DNA from: Candidatus Poribacteria bacterium
GTDB lineage: Bacteria; Poribacteria; WGA-4E; UBA9662
Direction of reading: 5' to 3'
Assembly: GCA_002709695.1 (NCBI GenBank)
Contig: PAQF01000026.1
Location: 277,396-316,059 of the forward strand
Length of the DNA: 38,664 nucleotides
The first letter of the stretch is position 1, and each line of letters begins with the position of its first letter. Made by a program: the position numbers and the translations under genes. Of this stretch, positions 1 to 8,188 are shown one piece after another. The notes beneath the pieces were generated by a model. That model had not been told where the DNA came from and did no database searches. It saw only the letters and a list, made by a program, of their open reading frames with translations.

Positions 1-152
1 ACCGTAAAAATCTTACTGTTAACCCTAGCGAGAAACGAGGGGGTAGCCTCCACATCATCCCCGTTTCCTTGTGACCAGACAGGTAATGCCCACGAAACTA
101 ACGCAAAAACAAGGATCAAGACTCCTGCAAATACTTTTCTATTGTCAGACAT
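1..152 (-). CDS. Partial CDS: N-terminus of a signal-peptide protein, function unknown
   Basis: Only the first 50 or so codons lie in the window; the gene runs off the left edge. It starts with ATG at 152, preceded by a purine-rich AAGGGGATC about ten bases upstream. The N-terminus is MSDNRKVFAGVLILVFALVS followed by a small polar stretch, a typical signal peptide or single anchor. After it the chain reads ARVNSKIFTV. This faintly recalls the start of SurA/PpiC-type periplasmic chaperones, where a segment like VAVVNGEVIT follows the signal, but that is a guess. It lies 83 bp downstream of the lipoprotein gene on the same strand and may belong to the same transcript, although a weak promoter-like pair can be seen in the gap. 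Confidence 0.6.
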   Translation of the reverse strand, partial: MSDNRKVFAGVLILVFALVSWALPVWSQGNGDDVEATPSFLARVNSKIFT

Positions 153-235
153 CAATTTTTGGTGATCCCCTTGGTCTTAATTAGATTACAATTATGTCAC
201 ATATACCAACATGTTAAACAACTATTTCTCGAAGA

Positions 236-994
236 CTATTTCTTTTCTCCTATAATCTGTCGGAAGTCGAAGGCAAAATCCATTTTTGTTTTCAACCGAT
301 CCTGATCAAAAACCATAACTTCTGGCACAATCAACTTAAGATCTCTTGCATCCCGGTCAAGCAAATCAAAAACCAGTAGCCCTGATCTCTGACCATCTCG
401 AAACACCTTTCCACCATCGAAGACCGTCTCTCTGGCAACCATTTGGGCACTATTTCCCTCCATAACACCATAACTCGTAGTTTGAGAAATTCGATTCTCA
501 TAGTACGGATCATAATACGGCGTGCCCAAACGACCATATTGGTATCGGTAAGGATAAGCATTTTGATAAACGTTTGATGTTCTAACATTGCTGTATAAAT
601 CCTTGAAATAATCATAAGGCAATGCCCCATATTGGGTACCATCTTCGTCGATCAAAATAGCCATGTTATCAATGGCGACTCTTGGATGCCCCAAATTCTT
701 AACGCGTATTTCAAAAACTGTGTATAACGGATCCACCCTGCCCCAACGGCTGATCCTCAAATAAGGGTTGATTTCATCTCCGGTCACCAACTCATAAATT
801 TCGACCTCATCGAGTGGTTCAATCATAATAGCAACGCCATTTTGCTCAATGGAAACGCTACCAAATTTCTGATTTACTTCTGTCCCTTCCCGACCTGCAA
901 CTGGTTCTATGTATACGTCAATCTCTGGTTTAGCAGCACATCCAAAAAAAACGCAGATCAGACCAACCAAGTAGAAAATCCCTAAAGGCCGCAT
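236..994 (-). CDS. Tyr-rich lipoprotein of unknown function
   Basis: The 252-residue product starts with a short basic n-region, a hydrophobic stretch and a lipobox-like VFFGC, so Cys19 is the probable lipidated residue. The protein would therefore be anchored to a membrane and face the periplasm or surface. The body looks like beta-rich sandwich sequence. Around residues 125-170 it has a loop very rich in Tyr, Asn and Arg. I do not recognise a family. The start is well supported by GAGGGAG a few bases upstream. It sits 52 bp after the methyltransferase gene and is probably the distal gene of the lptF-lptG transcript. An envelope role is suggested only by this context and the signal. Confidence 0.75.
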   Translation of the reverse strand: MRPLGIFYLVGLICVFFGCAAKPEIDVYIEPVAGREGTEVNQKFGSVSIEQNGVAIMIEPLDEVEIYELVTGDEINPYLRISRWGRVDPLYTVFEIRVKNLGHPRVAIDNMAILIDEDGTQYGALPYDYFKDLYSNVRTSNVYQNAYPYRYQYGRLGTPYYDPYYENRISQTTSYGVMEGNSAQMVARETVFDGGKVFRDGQRSGLLVFDLLDRDARDLKLIVPEVMVFDQDRLKTKMDFAFDFRQIIGEKK

Positions 995-1046
995 TATATT
1001 CTCCCTCTTCCAACCTGTCTAACAAGTACGCCAGTCTAGCACAGGT

Positions 1047-1640
1047 CTATGAAATTTTCAATTGTGAAAACCCAATGATCAACGTAACGACTAGCGATAT
1101 AGCCATAAAAGTGCGACGTTCGCTCCAGAGGGCACGCGAGAGTGAAAAACGGTGATTCGACGGATTGCCATAGGCCTTAAATCTCAAACCGAACCTAGGA
1201 ACAATTTTAAGATAGTCTTCATATACTTCACCACACTGTTGCCGCAAATGATTCTCCTCGGACAAAATAATGGGTAAATATTGGAGAAAAAAGGCGATAA
1301 GTACCATAATCGTCAACCACCAAACGTTTGCTATAATGCAAATACCTGCACTGATCAGGAAATTCCCAAGGTACAGTGGATTGCGGCTGTATGCATACGG
1401 TCCAGAAGTCACAAGAACTTGGCTATCACTCATAGACCTGGTGCGAGTTCGGCCACCTGCGTAACCTACCGCCCAAACCCGTATCAGCTCACCAACCAAT
1501 AATACCAAAACACCAACTGTTAACAAAAACCAAGACAGTTGCGCAAAGTAGACCGCTAGCACAATAAAAGGAATTGGTGTATAACTCCTTAGCATAAAGA
1601 AGGAAGCCCCTATCTTTTTTATCACTTGGGAGTTCTCCAT
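1047..1640 (-). CDS. Isoprenylcysteine/phospholipid methyltransferase-like integral membrane protein
   Basis: The protein has about four membrane segments. Its C-terminal half carries the family signature: a TSGPYAYSRNPLYLGNFL segment, then a glutamate-rich EENHLRQQ and a YxxYxxxVPRFGLRF tail. This pattern is typical of the ICMT/PEMT superfamily, which moves a methyl group from S-adenosylmethionine to lipid or prenyl substrates at the membrane. The substrate cannot be told from sequence. I chose ATG 1640; the reading frame is open to 1688, but those codons overlap lptG. With ATG 1640 the gene overlaps the lptG stop by about 19 bp, which suggests translational coupling. Its place directly behind lptFG hints at modification of an envelope lipid. 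Confidence 0.75.
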   Translation of the reverse strand: MENSQVIKKIGASFFMLRSYTPIPFIVLAVYFAQLSWFLLTVGVLVLLVGELIRVWAVGYAGGRTRTRSMSDSQVLVTSGPYAYSRNPLYLGNFLISAGICIIANVWWLTIMVLIAFFLQYLPIILSEENHLRQQCGEVYEDYLKIVPRFGLRFKAYGNPSNHRFSLSRALWSERRTFMAISLVVTLIIGFSQLKIS

Positions 1641-2683
1641 AACAAGACAACACCAATAACGCCATAGATTACATTTGCCGCCCAACACGCAATAACAGGA
1701 TGAAGCTTTCCACCTTCACTAAGTCCCTCAAATGTAGCAAAGGAAACTCCCCAATAAATAAAATTGAGGAAAAACGCAATTACTAATCCGGCAAAAAAAC
1801 CTATCCGGCCAAAGCGGATAGCTATTGGAGCAGCTATTAAGACAACCACAAATCCCGCAAACGGATATGCCATCTTATGATGCAACCGCACCTCTTCACG
1901 CCGAGTCACTTGACGAGATTTTTTTTTGTAAGATATCTGTTGCCGGAGTTCTTTGACCGTCATCCCGCGAAGATCTTTAAGACTTCGGGCAAACTGGACA
2001 GGATTTTCAAATCGCTCAATCTGCTTAGAATCGAACCGATTAAACGAGATTTCTATACCATTGTCAAACTTGCGGGTGAACCCTACAGCTAAGTTCCATT
2101 TTCCTGGCTCCCAACTCACTGTTTTAGCAAAAGTCTCTTGTGTCAAGTTCCTATCATCGTCAAATTCGTAAATAGTCATTCGGTCGATGACCTGATCCTC
2201 AAGATTGAGATTAAATATATAAAACAGATTCCCATCTACACCTTTGAAAACAATATTTCGGTTCAAACGAAGTGGGATTTTTCTTTCTAGTTGATATGCT
2301 AAGTGATACGCTGGTGAAGCAATCTTATTGTAAAAAATTGCAAAACCCACACAAATAATCAAAGTTGACAGTATAATTGGGGCAACAATACGGGATACAC
2401 TTATCCCAGCAGACTTCATTGCTAAGATCTGATTATCACGCCCCATACGTCCCAAAACAAAAAAAGCTGCTAGAAAACCTGCTACCGGCATAATCTCCGC
2501 GATTCGCCTTGGCATTCGGTAGGAAACAATCTTAACAATGGTCCAATATGACATATCATCTTCAAACTTTTTGATATCCTTATCAAGTAAACGAACCACA
2601 ACCACTAATGTGGTCAAGAAGACAAGACCTAGGAGGAAAGCACGCAGGTACTCTTTTAGAATATAATAATCTAGTATTCTCAA
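1622..2683 (-). CDS. lptG: LptG, LPS export ABC transporter permease
   Basis: This 353-residue YjgP/YjgQ-family permease has the usual layout: N-terminal MRILDYYILKEYLRAF leading into TM1, two more helices with the RRIAEIMPVAGFLAAFFVLGR segment, a large periplasmic beta-jellyroll region (about residues 130-260), and three C-terminal helices. In Gram-negative bacteria LptF and LptG form the membrane part of the LptB2FG pump that pulls lipopolysaccharide from the inner membrane toward LptC-LptA-LptD. The ATG overlaps the end of lptF by four bases, as expected for a coupled pair made in equal amounts. No lptB, lptC or lptA is present in the window. Assignment as G rather than F rests on gene order and the N-terminus. 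Confidence 0.88.
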   Translation of the reverse strand: MRILDYYILKEYLRAFLLGLVFLTTLVVVVRLLDKDIKKFEDDMSYWTIVKIVSYRMPRRIAEIMPVAGFLAAFFVLGRMGRDNQILAMKSAGISVSRIVAPIILSTLIICVGFAIFYNKIASPAYHLAYQLERKIPLRLNRNIVFKGVDGNLFYIFNLNLEDQVIDRMTIYEFDDDRNLTQETFAKTVSWEPGKWNLAVGFTRKFDNGIEISFNRFDSKQIERFENPVQFARSLKDLRGMTVKELRQQISYKKKSRQVTRREEVRLHHKMAYPFAGFVVVLIAAPIAIRFGRIGFFAGLVIAFFLNFIYWGVSFATFEGLSEGGKLHPVIACWAANVIYGVIGVVLLWRTPK

Positions 2684-3855
2684 TTCGCATCTCCAGAAAA
2701 AGTCTGAGTTTTGCTAACTTTATCTTGAATAATCGATCGAATTAAAAACACACAGCCAATCAAACCTGTAAACATATTAGGTGTCCACATGGCAACCCAA
2801 GCCGTCATTTTGCCATTTATTCCTAAACTTTGACCTAGTTGCAACAATAAATAATAAACAACAATAAGTGTCAGCCCAATCCCAAGGCCAACCATTCGTC
2901 CACTTTTCTTGACCATCAATCCAAGCGGAACACCAATTAAACCAAAAAACAAACAAGCAAATGGAATAGAGAACTTCTTGTGGTATTCAACTTTAGCATA
3001 ACGCAGTTGAATGGCCTGATAGGATCTTGTATCGTTCGGCGTAATCTGCTTTTTCAGCTCACGGATACGACGCCGCAACTTGGCAATTGGCATACTTCTT
3101 GGGCTTTGCGATTCAAATTCCGAGCGTTTCACATCTTCAACCACATCTAACAATATTCTATTCTCTTCAAAAGACGTTATACGATACACTTCTGCCTCAC
3201 CAGGCACACGCTCATAAGTCCGACCGTCATAAAGATCAAGCCAAGCATGCGTCTTCTCAAACGACAAAACAGCCTGTTTAGACTCAACGAAGCGCGGTTT
3301 TCCAGACCAAATAGCATCCCAAAGTTTGACATCTAGCAAGCGCCCAGTCTCCGGATGAGTTCTTTCAAACATCCAGATCTTTCCCTTGCCCTCCATTTCT
3401 TTCATAACTACACCTTCTTCCAGAACAAAAGAGGGATTCTTCCGACTAATATCGCGTTTAAGTGAGGAATATGCTGCATTACCATGAGGAAGCGCATAAT
3501 CCATAAACACGAGATCAGTAATACTCAAGAAGATAGAGGTAATCAACATAGGTACAAGAAGTTGTTGGAAACTTACCCCATGAGCACGCATAGCGGTAAT
3601 TTCATTATCTGTCGAAAGCCGTCCGAAGGCGATTAGGATACCAATCAGCGTCGACATAGGTATCGTCACCACAATCGTTGCTGGTAACACATATATTAAT
3701 AACTCAAGTAAGTAAAACGGGCTCACTCCTTTTTTAACAAATAACCTAGTAAGCCGAAAAATCTCCTCAAGCAACAAAATCAAAGTTAGGCATAACAGGG
3801 AAGCGAAAAAAGGCGGGACAAATTCTCGAATCGTATATTTGGTTAGAATCTTCAA
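2680..3855 (-). CDS. lptF: LptF, LPS export ABC transporter permease
   Basis: The second YjgP/YjgQ-family permease, about 391 residues. Visible marks are the N-terminal helix region, ATIVVTIPMSTLIGILIAFG, the coupling segment GRLSTDNEITAMRAHGVS that contacts the LptB ATPase, a periplasmic jellyroll, and the C-terminal helices with PFACLFFGLIGVPLGLM. It is the partner of lptG for lipopolysaccharide extraction. The frame is open to a TTG at 3882. I prefer the TTG at 3855 because it gives MKILTKYTIREF, which matches the usual family start and leaves a leader of about 30 nt after the predicted promoter. A start at 3882 would leave almost no leader. Confidence 0.87.
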   Translation of the reverse strand: MKILTKYTIREFVPPFFASLLCLTLILLLEEIFRLTRLFVKKGVSPFYLLELLIYVLPATIVVTIPMSTLIGILIAFGRLSTDNEITAMRAHGVSFQQLLVPMLITSIFLSITDLVFMDYALPHGNAAYSSLKRDISRKNPSFVLEEGVVMKEMEGKGKIWMFERTHPETGRLLDVKLWDAIWSGKPRFVESKQAVLSFEKTHAWLDLYDGRTYERVPGEAEVYRITSFEENRILLDVVEDVKRSEFESQSPRSMPIAKLRRRIRELKKQITPNDTRSYQAIQLRYAKVEYHKKFSIPFACLFFGLIGVPLGLMVKKSGRMVGLGIGLTLIVVYYLLLQLGQSLGINGKMTAWVAMWTPNMFTGLIGCVFLIRSIIQDKVSKTQTFSGDAN

Positions 3856-3891
3856 GTTTGATGGTTCCGGTCGCAACTTCAATAATCCAAT

Positions 3892-3920
3892 ATTTTACAA
3901 TACGTACCCCCTCATTTCAA
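3892..3920 (-). promoter_or_regulatory. Predicted sigma-70 promoter of the lptF operon
   Basis: On the minus strand TTGAAA (3915-3920) is followed after 17 bp by TAAAAT (3892-3897). Transcription would begin near 3885, just in front of lptF. The element lies back to back with the promoter of the plus-strand gene pair, only 14 bp from its -35 box. Confidence 0.55.
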
Positions 3921-3933
3921 CGTGCTTTGGAAT

Positions 3934-3962
3934 TTGACACGTTTCATCTAAGGTGTTATAAT
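3934..3962 (+). promoter_or_regulatory. Perfect consensus sigma-70 promoter
   Basis: TTGACA (3934-3939), a 17-bp spacer and TATAAT (3957-3962) match the sigma-70 consensus at all twelve positions with ideal spacing. Transcription would start near 3969, giving a 28-nt leader before the GTG at 3997. It is divergent from the lptF promoter. Confidence 0.8.
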
Positions 3963-3996
3963 TCCTCGCAATTCCATCTAGTGACTCTTATGGGAA

Positions 3997-4788
3997 GTGT
4001 TGGCATTGCTGAATAACCTGACAATCTCCAACCCCCAAATCGAAAGCGATCAACTTCTCTCAATGCCAATTGAAGAAGCTGAGCTCGTGTTTCAGGGGTA
4101 TCCTACCAATAAGCAGTTGGAGATTATATCCGCTACACGCGATCCGCGAAAGCGTGAAGAGTTGTATTATTTTGTGCCGGATTGTACTGAGTTGATTCAA
4201 CTCAGTTCAACTGAGGATGTGTTGCAGATTCTTAGTACATCACTTGGGACTGGGTATGCCTCGATACTAATTCCATGCTTGTCATCTGACCAATTCGAAG
4301 AAATGATGGATATTGTAATATGGAAGAATGGCGAGTTAGATCAAAAAAGTCTAGACATTTGGCTGTTTGAACTTTCCCTATGTGATGATGAGGATCTATC
4401 TCGATTTCTACATCGAATCGACATTGGCATATTAGCTTCCATGTTACGTGGACGGTTCGAGATAAACTCTGAATTCTTAGCTCTGATGATCGAATCAGGA
4501 ACTATCGATCCCTCATCAAAAGAAATTCAGTTCAAGGATGACAGATCAAAACATATTTTGGACGCAGTCTGGGCAGCAGATGAAAATCTTTTCACTCGAT
4601 TATTGTACGAAGTCTTCGAACTTGATAAAGAAGAACTAACGTCAGAGTTTGATGCCTCGCTTGAAAAAGCCAAAGAGGAACGTGATCAACGCGTCGAAGT
4701 GCGAGACCGACAGATGGGCATCCAAGTCACAGAAGAACAAATTCTTCAAACTGTCGATCTCAAGAAACTTGATCTAAAGGACAGGTAA
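3997..4788 (+). CDS. DUF6178-like protein, N-terminal portion
   Basis: This is an acidic, all-alpha, 263-residue soluble protein without signal or membrane segments. It contains leucine-rich helical repeats such as LIPCLSSDQFEEMMDIVIW, KNGELDQKSLDIWLFEL and LSRFLHRIDIGILASMLR. The spacing of Leu, Gln/Phe, Trp and Asp-Pro/Asp-Ile motifs resembles the DUF6178 family, known mostly from deltaproteobacteria, whose members are usually clearly longer. Function is unknown. It starts with GTG at 3997 downstream of a consensus promoter; the ATG at 3990 is in another frame and stops after eight codons. The last helices are charged (KAKEERDQR) and the stop is followed after one base by the GTG of the next gene. 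Confidence 0.6.
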   Translation: MLALLNNLTISNPQIESDQLLSMPIEEAELVFQGYPTNKQLEIISATRDPRKREELYYFVPDCTELIQLSSTEDVLQILSTSLGTGYASILIPCLSSDQFEEMMDIVIWKNGELDQKSLDIWLFELSLCDDEDLSRFLHRIDIGILASMLRGRFEINSEFLALMIESGTIDPSSKEIQFKDDRSKHILDAVWAADENLFTRLLYEVFELDKEELTSEFDASLEKAKEERDQRVEVRDRQMGIQVTEEQILQTVDLKKLDLKDR

Positions 4789-4789
4789 C

Positions 4790-5155
4790 GTGAGCGACAT
4801 TATTGGTTATGAAAATCGGCTTTTTTTAGCAAAGGTAATATCGCACGGAGTGAATACAGATGAAATATCACTTGAACGTGTTGAAGAAATGAAGCAGGAA
4901 GTTGCCGAAATCTCCCATAAACTGGTAGCCATTAAAGCAGACGATTTCAGTTCAAATTTCGAGATCAAACATCACGTTAGAACAGGTATCGAAATGATTA
5001 ATCTGGGACTAGAACACGGTAGCCAAAAAGACATCACAAAAGCAACAAGACTACTAAACAAGAACCACCTGGTCAAATTTTTCCAGATCGGCAACAGCCT
5101 GAAGAAAGAAAGCCGTCATGAAATATCAAGTAGTGAGGAGATATTTCTCAGTTAG
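4790..5155 (+). CDS. Small alpha-helical protein, possibly the detached C-terminal part of a DUF6178 protein
   Basis: The 121-residue product begins with GTG one base after the preceding stop, with AAAGGACAGG upstream serving as ribosome-binding site, so the two are almost certainly co-translated. It is in a different frame from its neighbour. The segment IEMINLGLEHGSQKDITKA followed by LLNKNHLVKFFQIGNSLKK resembles the C-terminal region of DUF6178 proteins, where a leucine-rich helix precedes an LFRxG-type motif. The pair could be a natural gene fission, a frameshifted single gene, or two subunits. No membrane segment or catalytic motif is visible. Confidence 0.55.
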   Translation: MSDIIGYENRLFLAKVISHGVNTDEISLERVEEMKQEVAEISHKLVAIKADDFSSNFEIKHHVRTGIEMINLGLEHGSQKDITKATRLLNKNHLVKFFQIGNSLKKESRHEISSSEEIFLS

Positions 5156-5207
5156 CTATCTGTCACACCAAAATCAGACGAAATGAACCCTACCTGCTAG
5201 CAAGCGC

Positions 5208-6650
5208 TCAACCAATAAACCGATCCAGAGGAAGATCTTTTAGGAAATCATAAGGTTTCCAGTAAATACCAAGCAAAATAGTTGGCACAACAAAGGCCAT
5301 CAACAGTGCCATACTCCCCCTCGAGAAAGAAAGTGTTTCAGCATCTTCAGAAGGATCAAATAACATTGCTTTTACTATTCGGATATAGTAATACAGCGAA
5401 ACCACACTATTAAGTACTCCTACAATGGCCAACCAATAGAGTTTCTTTTCTACTACTGCTGCGAACAGAACCCATTTCCCTGCAAAACCCGCTAATGGAG
5501 GCATGCCAGTCAACGAGAATAGGAATATGACCATCGCAACTGCAACAAACGGAGCGCGCGAAATTAACCCCTTATAACCATCGATGTTTTCGCTACCTAC
5601 TTCCTTAGCCACAAGAATAACGACAAAAAAAGCTCCCAAGTTCATAAACATGTAAATTATCAAATAGAAGAGGACAGCCTTAATCCCATCACCAGACAGC
5701 AAAACCACCCCCATTAATAAATATCCTCCATGGGCTATACTCGAATAAGCAAGTAAGCGCTTGACATTCTGCTGTGGCAAAGCAGCCAAATTTCCAAACG
5801 TCATTGTCAAGGCCGAAACAACTGATAACAGCATCGTCCAATTAACATTAGTTGCACCAAAACTAAAATAAAAAAGACGGATAAACAAAGCAAATCCAGC
5901 AGCTTTCGAAGCTACGGACAAAAACGCGGTAACGGGAATCGGAGCCCCTTCATACACATCCGGTGACCACATATGAAACGGAACTGATGCAATCTTGTAA
6001 CCAACACCAGCAAAAATGAAGATGATAGAGACTAAAACAGCCGTAGGATAAGATGAGGCAATCTCAGGAAGTTGTTGTCCAATCTGCACAATACTAGTCG
6101 TTCCAGTCATGCCAAAAACGAGAGACAAGCCAAAAAGCATTGTTCCTGATGCTACCGCTCCATAAATAATGTATTTGAATGCAGCTTCGCTTGATCTAGG
6201 GTTCCGCGTTAGAAATCCAGCCAAAATGTAGGACGTCAAACTGACTGTTTCCAATGAAAGGTAGGCTATCAAAATGTTCGCCGATGAGGCCATTAGGAAC
6301 ATGCCTAGGTTAATGGCGATTAAAAGTGCATAATATTCCCCTTGCGCCTTCGGATCTAGTTCGTTGGAAACCATCGAAAAAATAATTGTTACAGCCGTCG
6401 CAATTAGAATGATGATCTTAAAAAACGTTGCAAACCCGTCAATACGGACCATACCGAAGAAAAGCGATTGATTCACATTACCAACGACAAGAACCGCAAT
6501 TGTTGCACACAAAAGGCCGAAAAGACTAAGATAAGCTGTCCCATTAGAACTTTGTCCTCGAGATACCAAATCAAACAAAATCACAAGTATGGCAAAGACA
6601 ACGATAATCAATTCAGGAGTAAAATAACGGATGCTTTCTAGATTCCCCAA
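5208..6650 (-). CDS. nuoN: NADH-quinone oxidoreductase subunit N
   Basis: This 480-residue antiporter-like membrane subunit of complex I has about 14 helices. Family marks include the TM5 glutamate in YLSLETVSLTSYILAGFL, the lysine region YKIASVPFHMWSPDVYEGAP and the second lysine motif QQNVKRLLAYSSIAHGGYL. It forms one of the proton-translocating half-channels next to NuoM and NuoK. The start is TTG at 6650, fixed by an AAGGAG Shine-Dalgarno seven bases upstream and the expected N-terminus. It is the last gene of the nuo operon and converges on the DUF6178-like pair, with no hairpin-plus-T-run terminator seen in the 52-bp gap. Confidence 0.93.
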   Translation of the reverse strand: MGNLESIRYFTPELIIVVFAILVILFDLVSRGQSSNGTAYLSLFGLLCATIAVLVVGNVNQSLFFGMVRIDGFATFFKIIILIATAVTIIFSMVSNELDPKAQGEYYALLIAINLGMFLMASSANILIAYLSLETVSLTSYILAGFLTRNPRSSEAAFKYIIYGAVASGTMLFGLSLVFGMTGTTSIVQIGQQLPEIASSYPTAVLVSIIFIFAGVGYKIASVPFHMWSPDVYEGAPIPVTAFLSVASKAAGFALFIRLFYFSFGATNVNWTMLLSVVSALTMTFGNLAALPQQNVKRLLAYSSIAHGGYLLMGVVLLSGDGIKAVLFYLIIYMFMNLGAFFVVILVAKEVGSENIDGYKGLISRAPFVAVAMVIFLFSLTGMPPLAGFAGKWVLFAAVVEKKLYWLAIVGVLNSVVSLYYYIRIVKAMLFDPSEDAETLSFSRGSMALLMAFVVPTILLGIYWKPYDFLKDLPLDRFIG

Positions 6651-6666
6651 AAATGCTCTCCTTTAT

Positions 6667-8166
6667 TTATTGTAAGGGTAACCCTACTACCGAGTTGCGG
6701 AACATTTCAATCGCAAAATGCGGCCAAATCCCCAGTACAATAGTTAGGACACCTAACGGAATGAGTGTCGCAATCTCGCGCATGTTTATTTCTTCAATCG
6801 CTTCATATTTGGGATTCAAATCACCTAGAAAAACTCGCTGGAGAGTCCAGAGGAAATAAGCAGCGCCAACAACAATTCCAATAGTCGATAAAATTGTAAG
6901 TAACTGAAACTTGCTGTAAGCCCCAAGCAGAGAGAGCGCTTCCCCTACAAATCCACTCAGGCCAGGCAACCCAAGTGATGCCATAAAAGCCAATGTTGTG
7001 ATGCCTGTGTAAATAGGCATCTTCGCTCCTAAACCACCAAACCCATTGATATCACGATGATGTGCCCGATCATAGACAACACCAACTAGGAGGAACAACA
7101 TTGCGCTAATCACACCGTGATTCAACATCTGCAAAATTGCTCCGGTCACACCAGCTTCGTTACGTGCAGCAAGACCTAGAATTACAAATCCCATATGCCC
7201 AATACTCGAATAGGCAACTAATTTCTTAAAATCAGTCTGCGCTAGTGCACACAAAGAACCATAGATAATATTAACGACACCAAGTATAGCAAGTGCGTTC
7301 CCCCAACGACCTAAACCGTTGGTAAAAAAGTCCATACCAGCTGGCAACATAGCAAAGTTAATTCGAACTAGACCATAAGTACCCATCTTTAACAGAATGG
7401 CAGCCAAGACAACACTGATTGCCGTAGGCGCTTCCACATGGGCATCGGGCAACCAAGTATGAAAAGGAAAAATCGGCACCTTAACAGCAAAACCAATGAA
7501 GAAACCAAGAAACGCCCAAATTTGGAATGTGGGATCGGCTAGCGCATGCCCTGAGGTTTGCGCCAAACTAATTAAAGTTGGAATATCGAATGTCCTCAAT
7601 CCTGGATCAACACTACTATTGAGATAAACAGCAATCATAGCTATTAACATCAAAACACTACCAAAAAGGGTATACAAGAAAAACTTAATTGCTGCGTATT
7701 CTCGTCGCGGCCCTCCCCAAACCCCAATAAGAAAGTACATTGGAAGCAGAGTCAATTCAAAAAACACGTAAAAAAGGAACAAATCCAAGGCACAGAAAAA
7801 ACCAATCATCCCAGTCTCAAGCAACAGAAATAGGGAAAGATACACTTTAATTCCTTTTTCGATTTTCCACGATGCCCCAACACAGATTGGCCCTAACAAA
7901 GCGGTTAAGAGTATTAGTGTTACACTCAGCCCATCAACTCCGGTATGATATCGAATATTAAATGCTTTGATCCAGCTAGTTTCCACCACTTCCTGAATCT
8001 CAACACTTGTTGGATCATACTGAAAATAAAGTAGAACAGCTAAAAACAGTGGAATTAGTGTAACCAGAAATGCAATCCACTTTGCAGCATCTTCGCGATC
8101 TCGCGGGACAAGCAAGACAATGATAGCACCAACTAAGGGGATAAAAATCATTGATGTTAATAACAT
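6667..8166 (-). CDS. nuoM: NADH-quinone oxidoreductase subunit M
   Basis: A 499-residue proton-channel subunit of the complex I membrane arm. Diagnostic segments are the TM5 glutamate in FFELTLLPMYFLIGVWGG, the lysine/His region KVPIFPFHTWLPDAHVEAPT and FKKLVAYSSIGHMGFVILG. It starts at ATG 8166 behind a full AGGAGG ribosome-binding site and ends 16 bp before nuoN. Length and motif order are normal for the family; nothing appears broken. Confidence 0.95.
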   Translation of the reverse strand: MLLTSMIFIPLVGAIIVLLVPRDREDAAKWIAFLVTLIPLFLAVLLYFQYDPTSVEIQEVVETSWIKAFNIRYHTGVDGLSVTLILLTALLGPICVGASWKIEKGIKVYLSLFLLLETGMIGFFCALDLFLFYVFFELTLLPMYFLIGVWGGPRREYAAIKFFLYTLFGSVLMLIAMIAVYLNSSVDPGLRTFDIPTLISLAQTSGHALADPTFQIWAFLGFFIGFAVKVPIFPFHTWLPDAHVEAPTAISVVLAAILLKMGTYGLVRINFAMLPAGMDFFTNGLGRWGNALAILGVVNIIYGSLCALAQTDFKKLVAYSSIGHMGFVILGLAARNEAGVTGAILQMLNHGVISAMLFLLVGVVYDRAHHRDINGFGGLGAKMPIYTGITTLAFMASLGLPGLSGFVGEALSLLGAYSKFQLLTILSTIGIVVGAAYFLWTLQRVFLGDLNPKYEAIEEINMREIATLIPLGVLTIVLGIWPHFAIEMFRNSVVGLPLQ

Positions 8167-8188
8167 CCAGCAAATTCCTCCTAAAACC

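Noticed and set aside
5156-5207. Terminator between convergent transcripts
   Set aside because: Only a short palindrome TGCTAGCA was found, with no stem-loop plus T-run on either strand.
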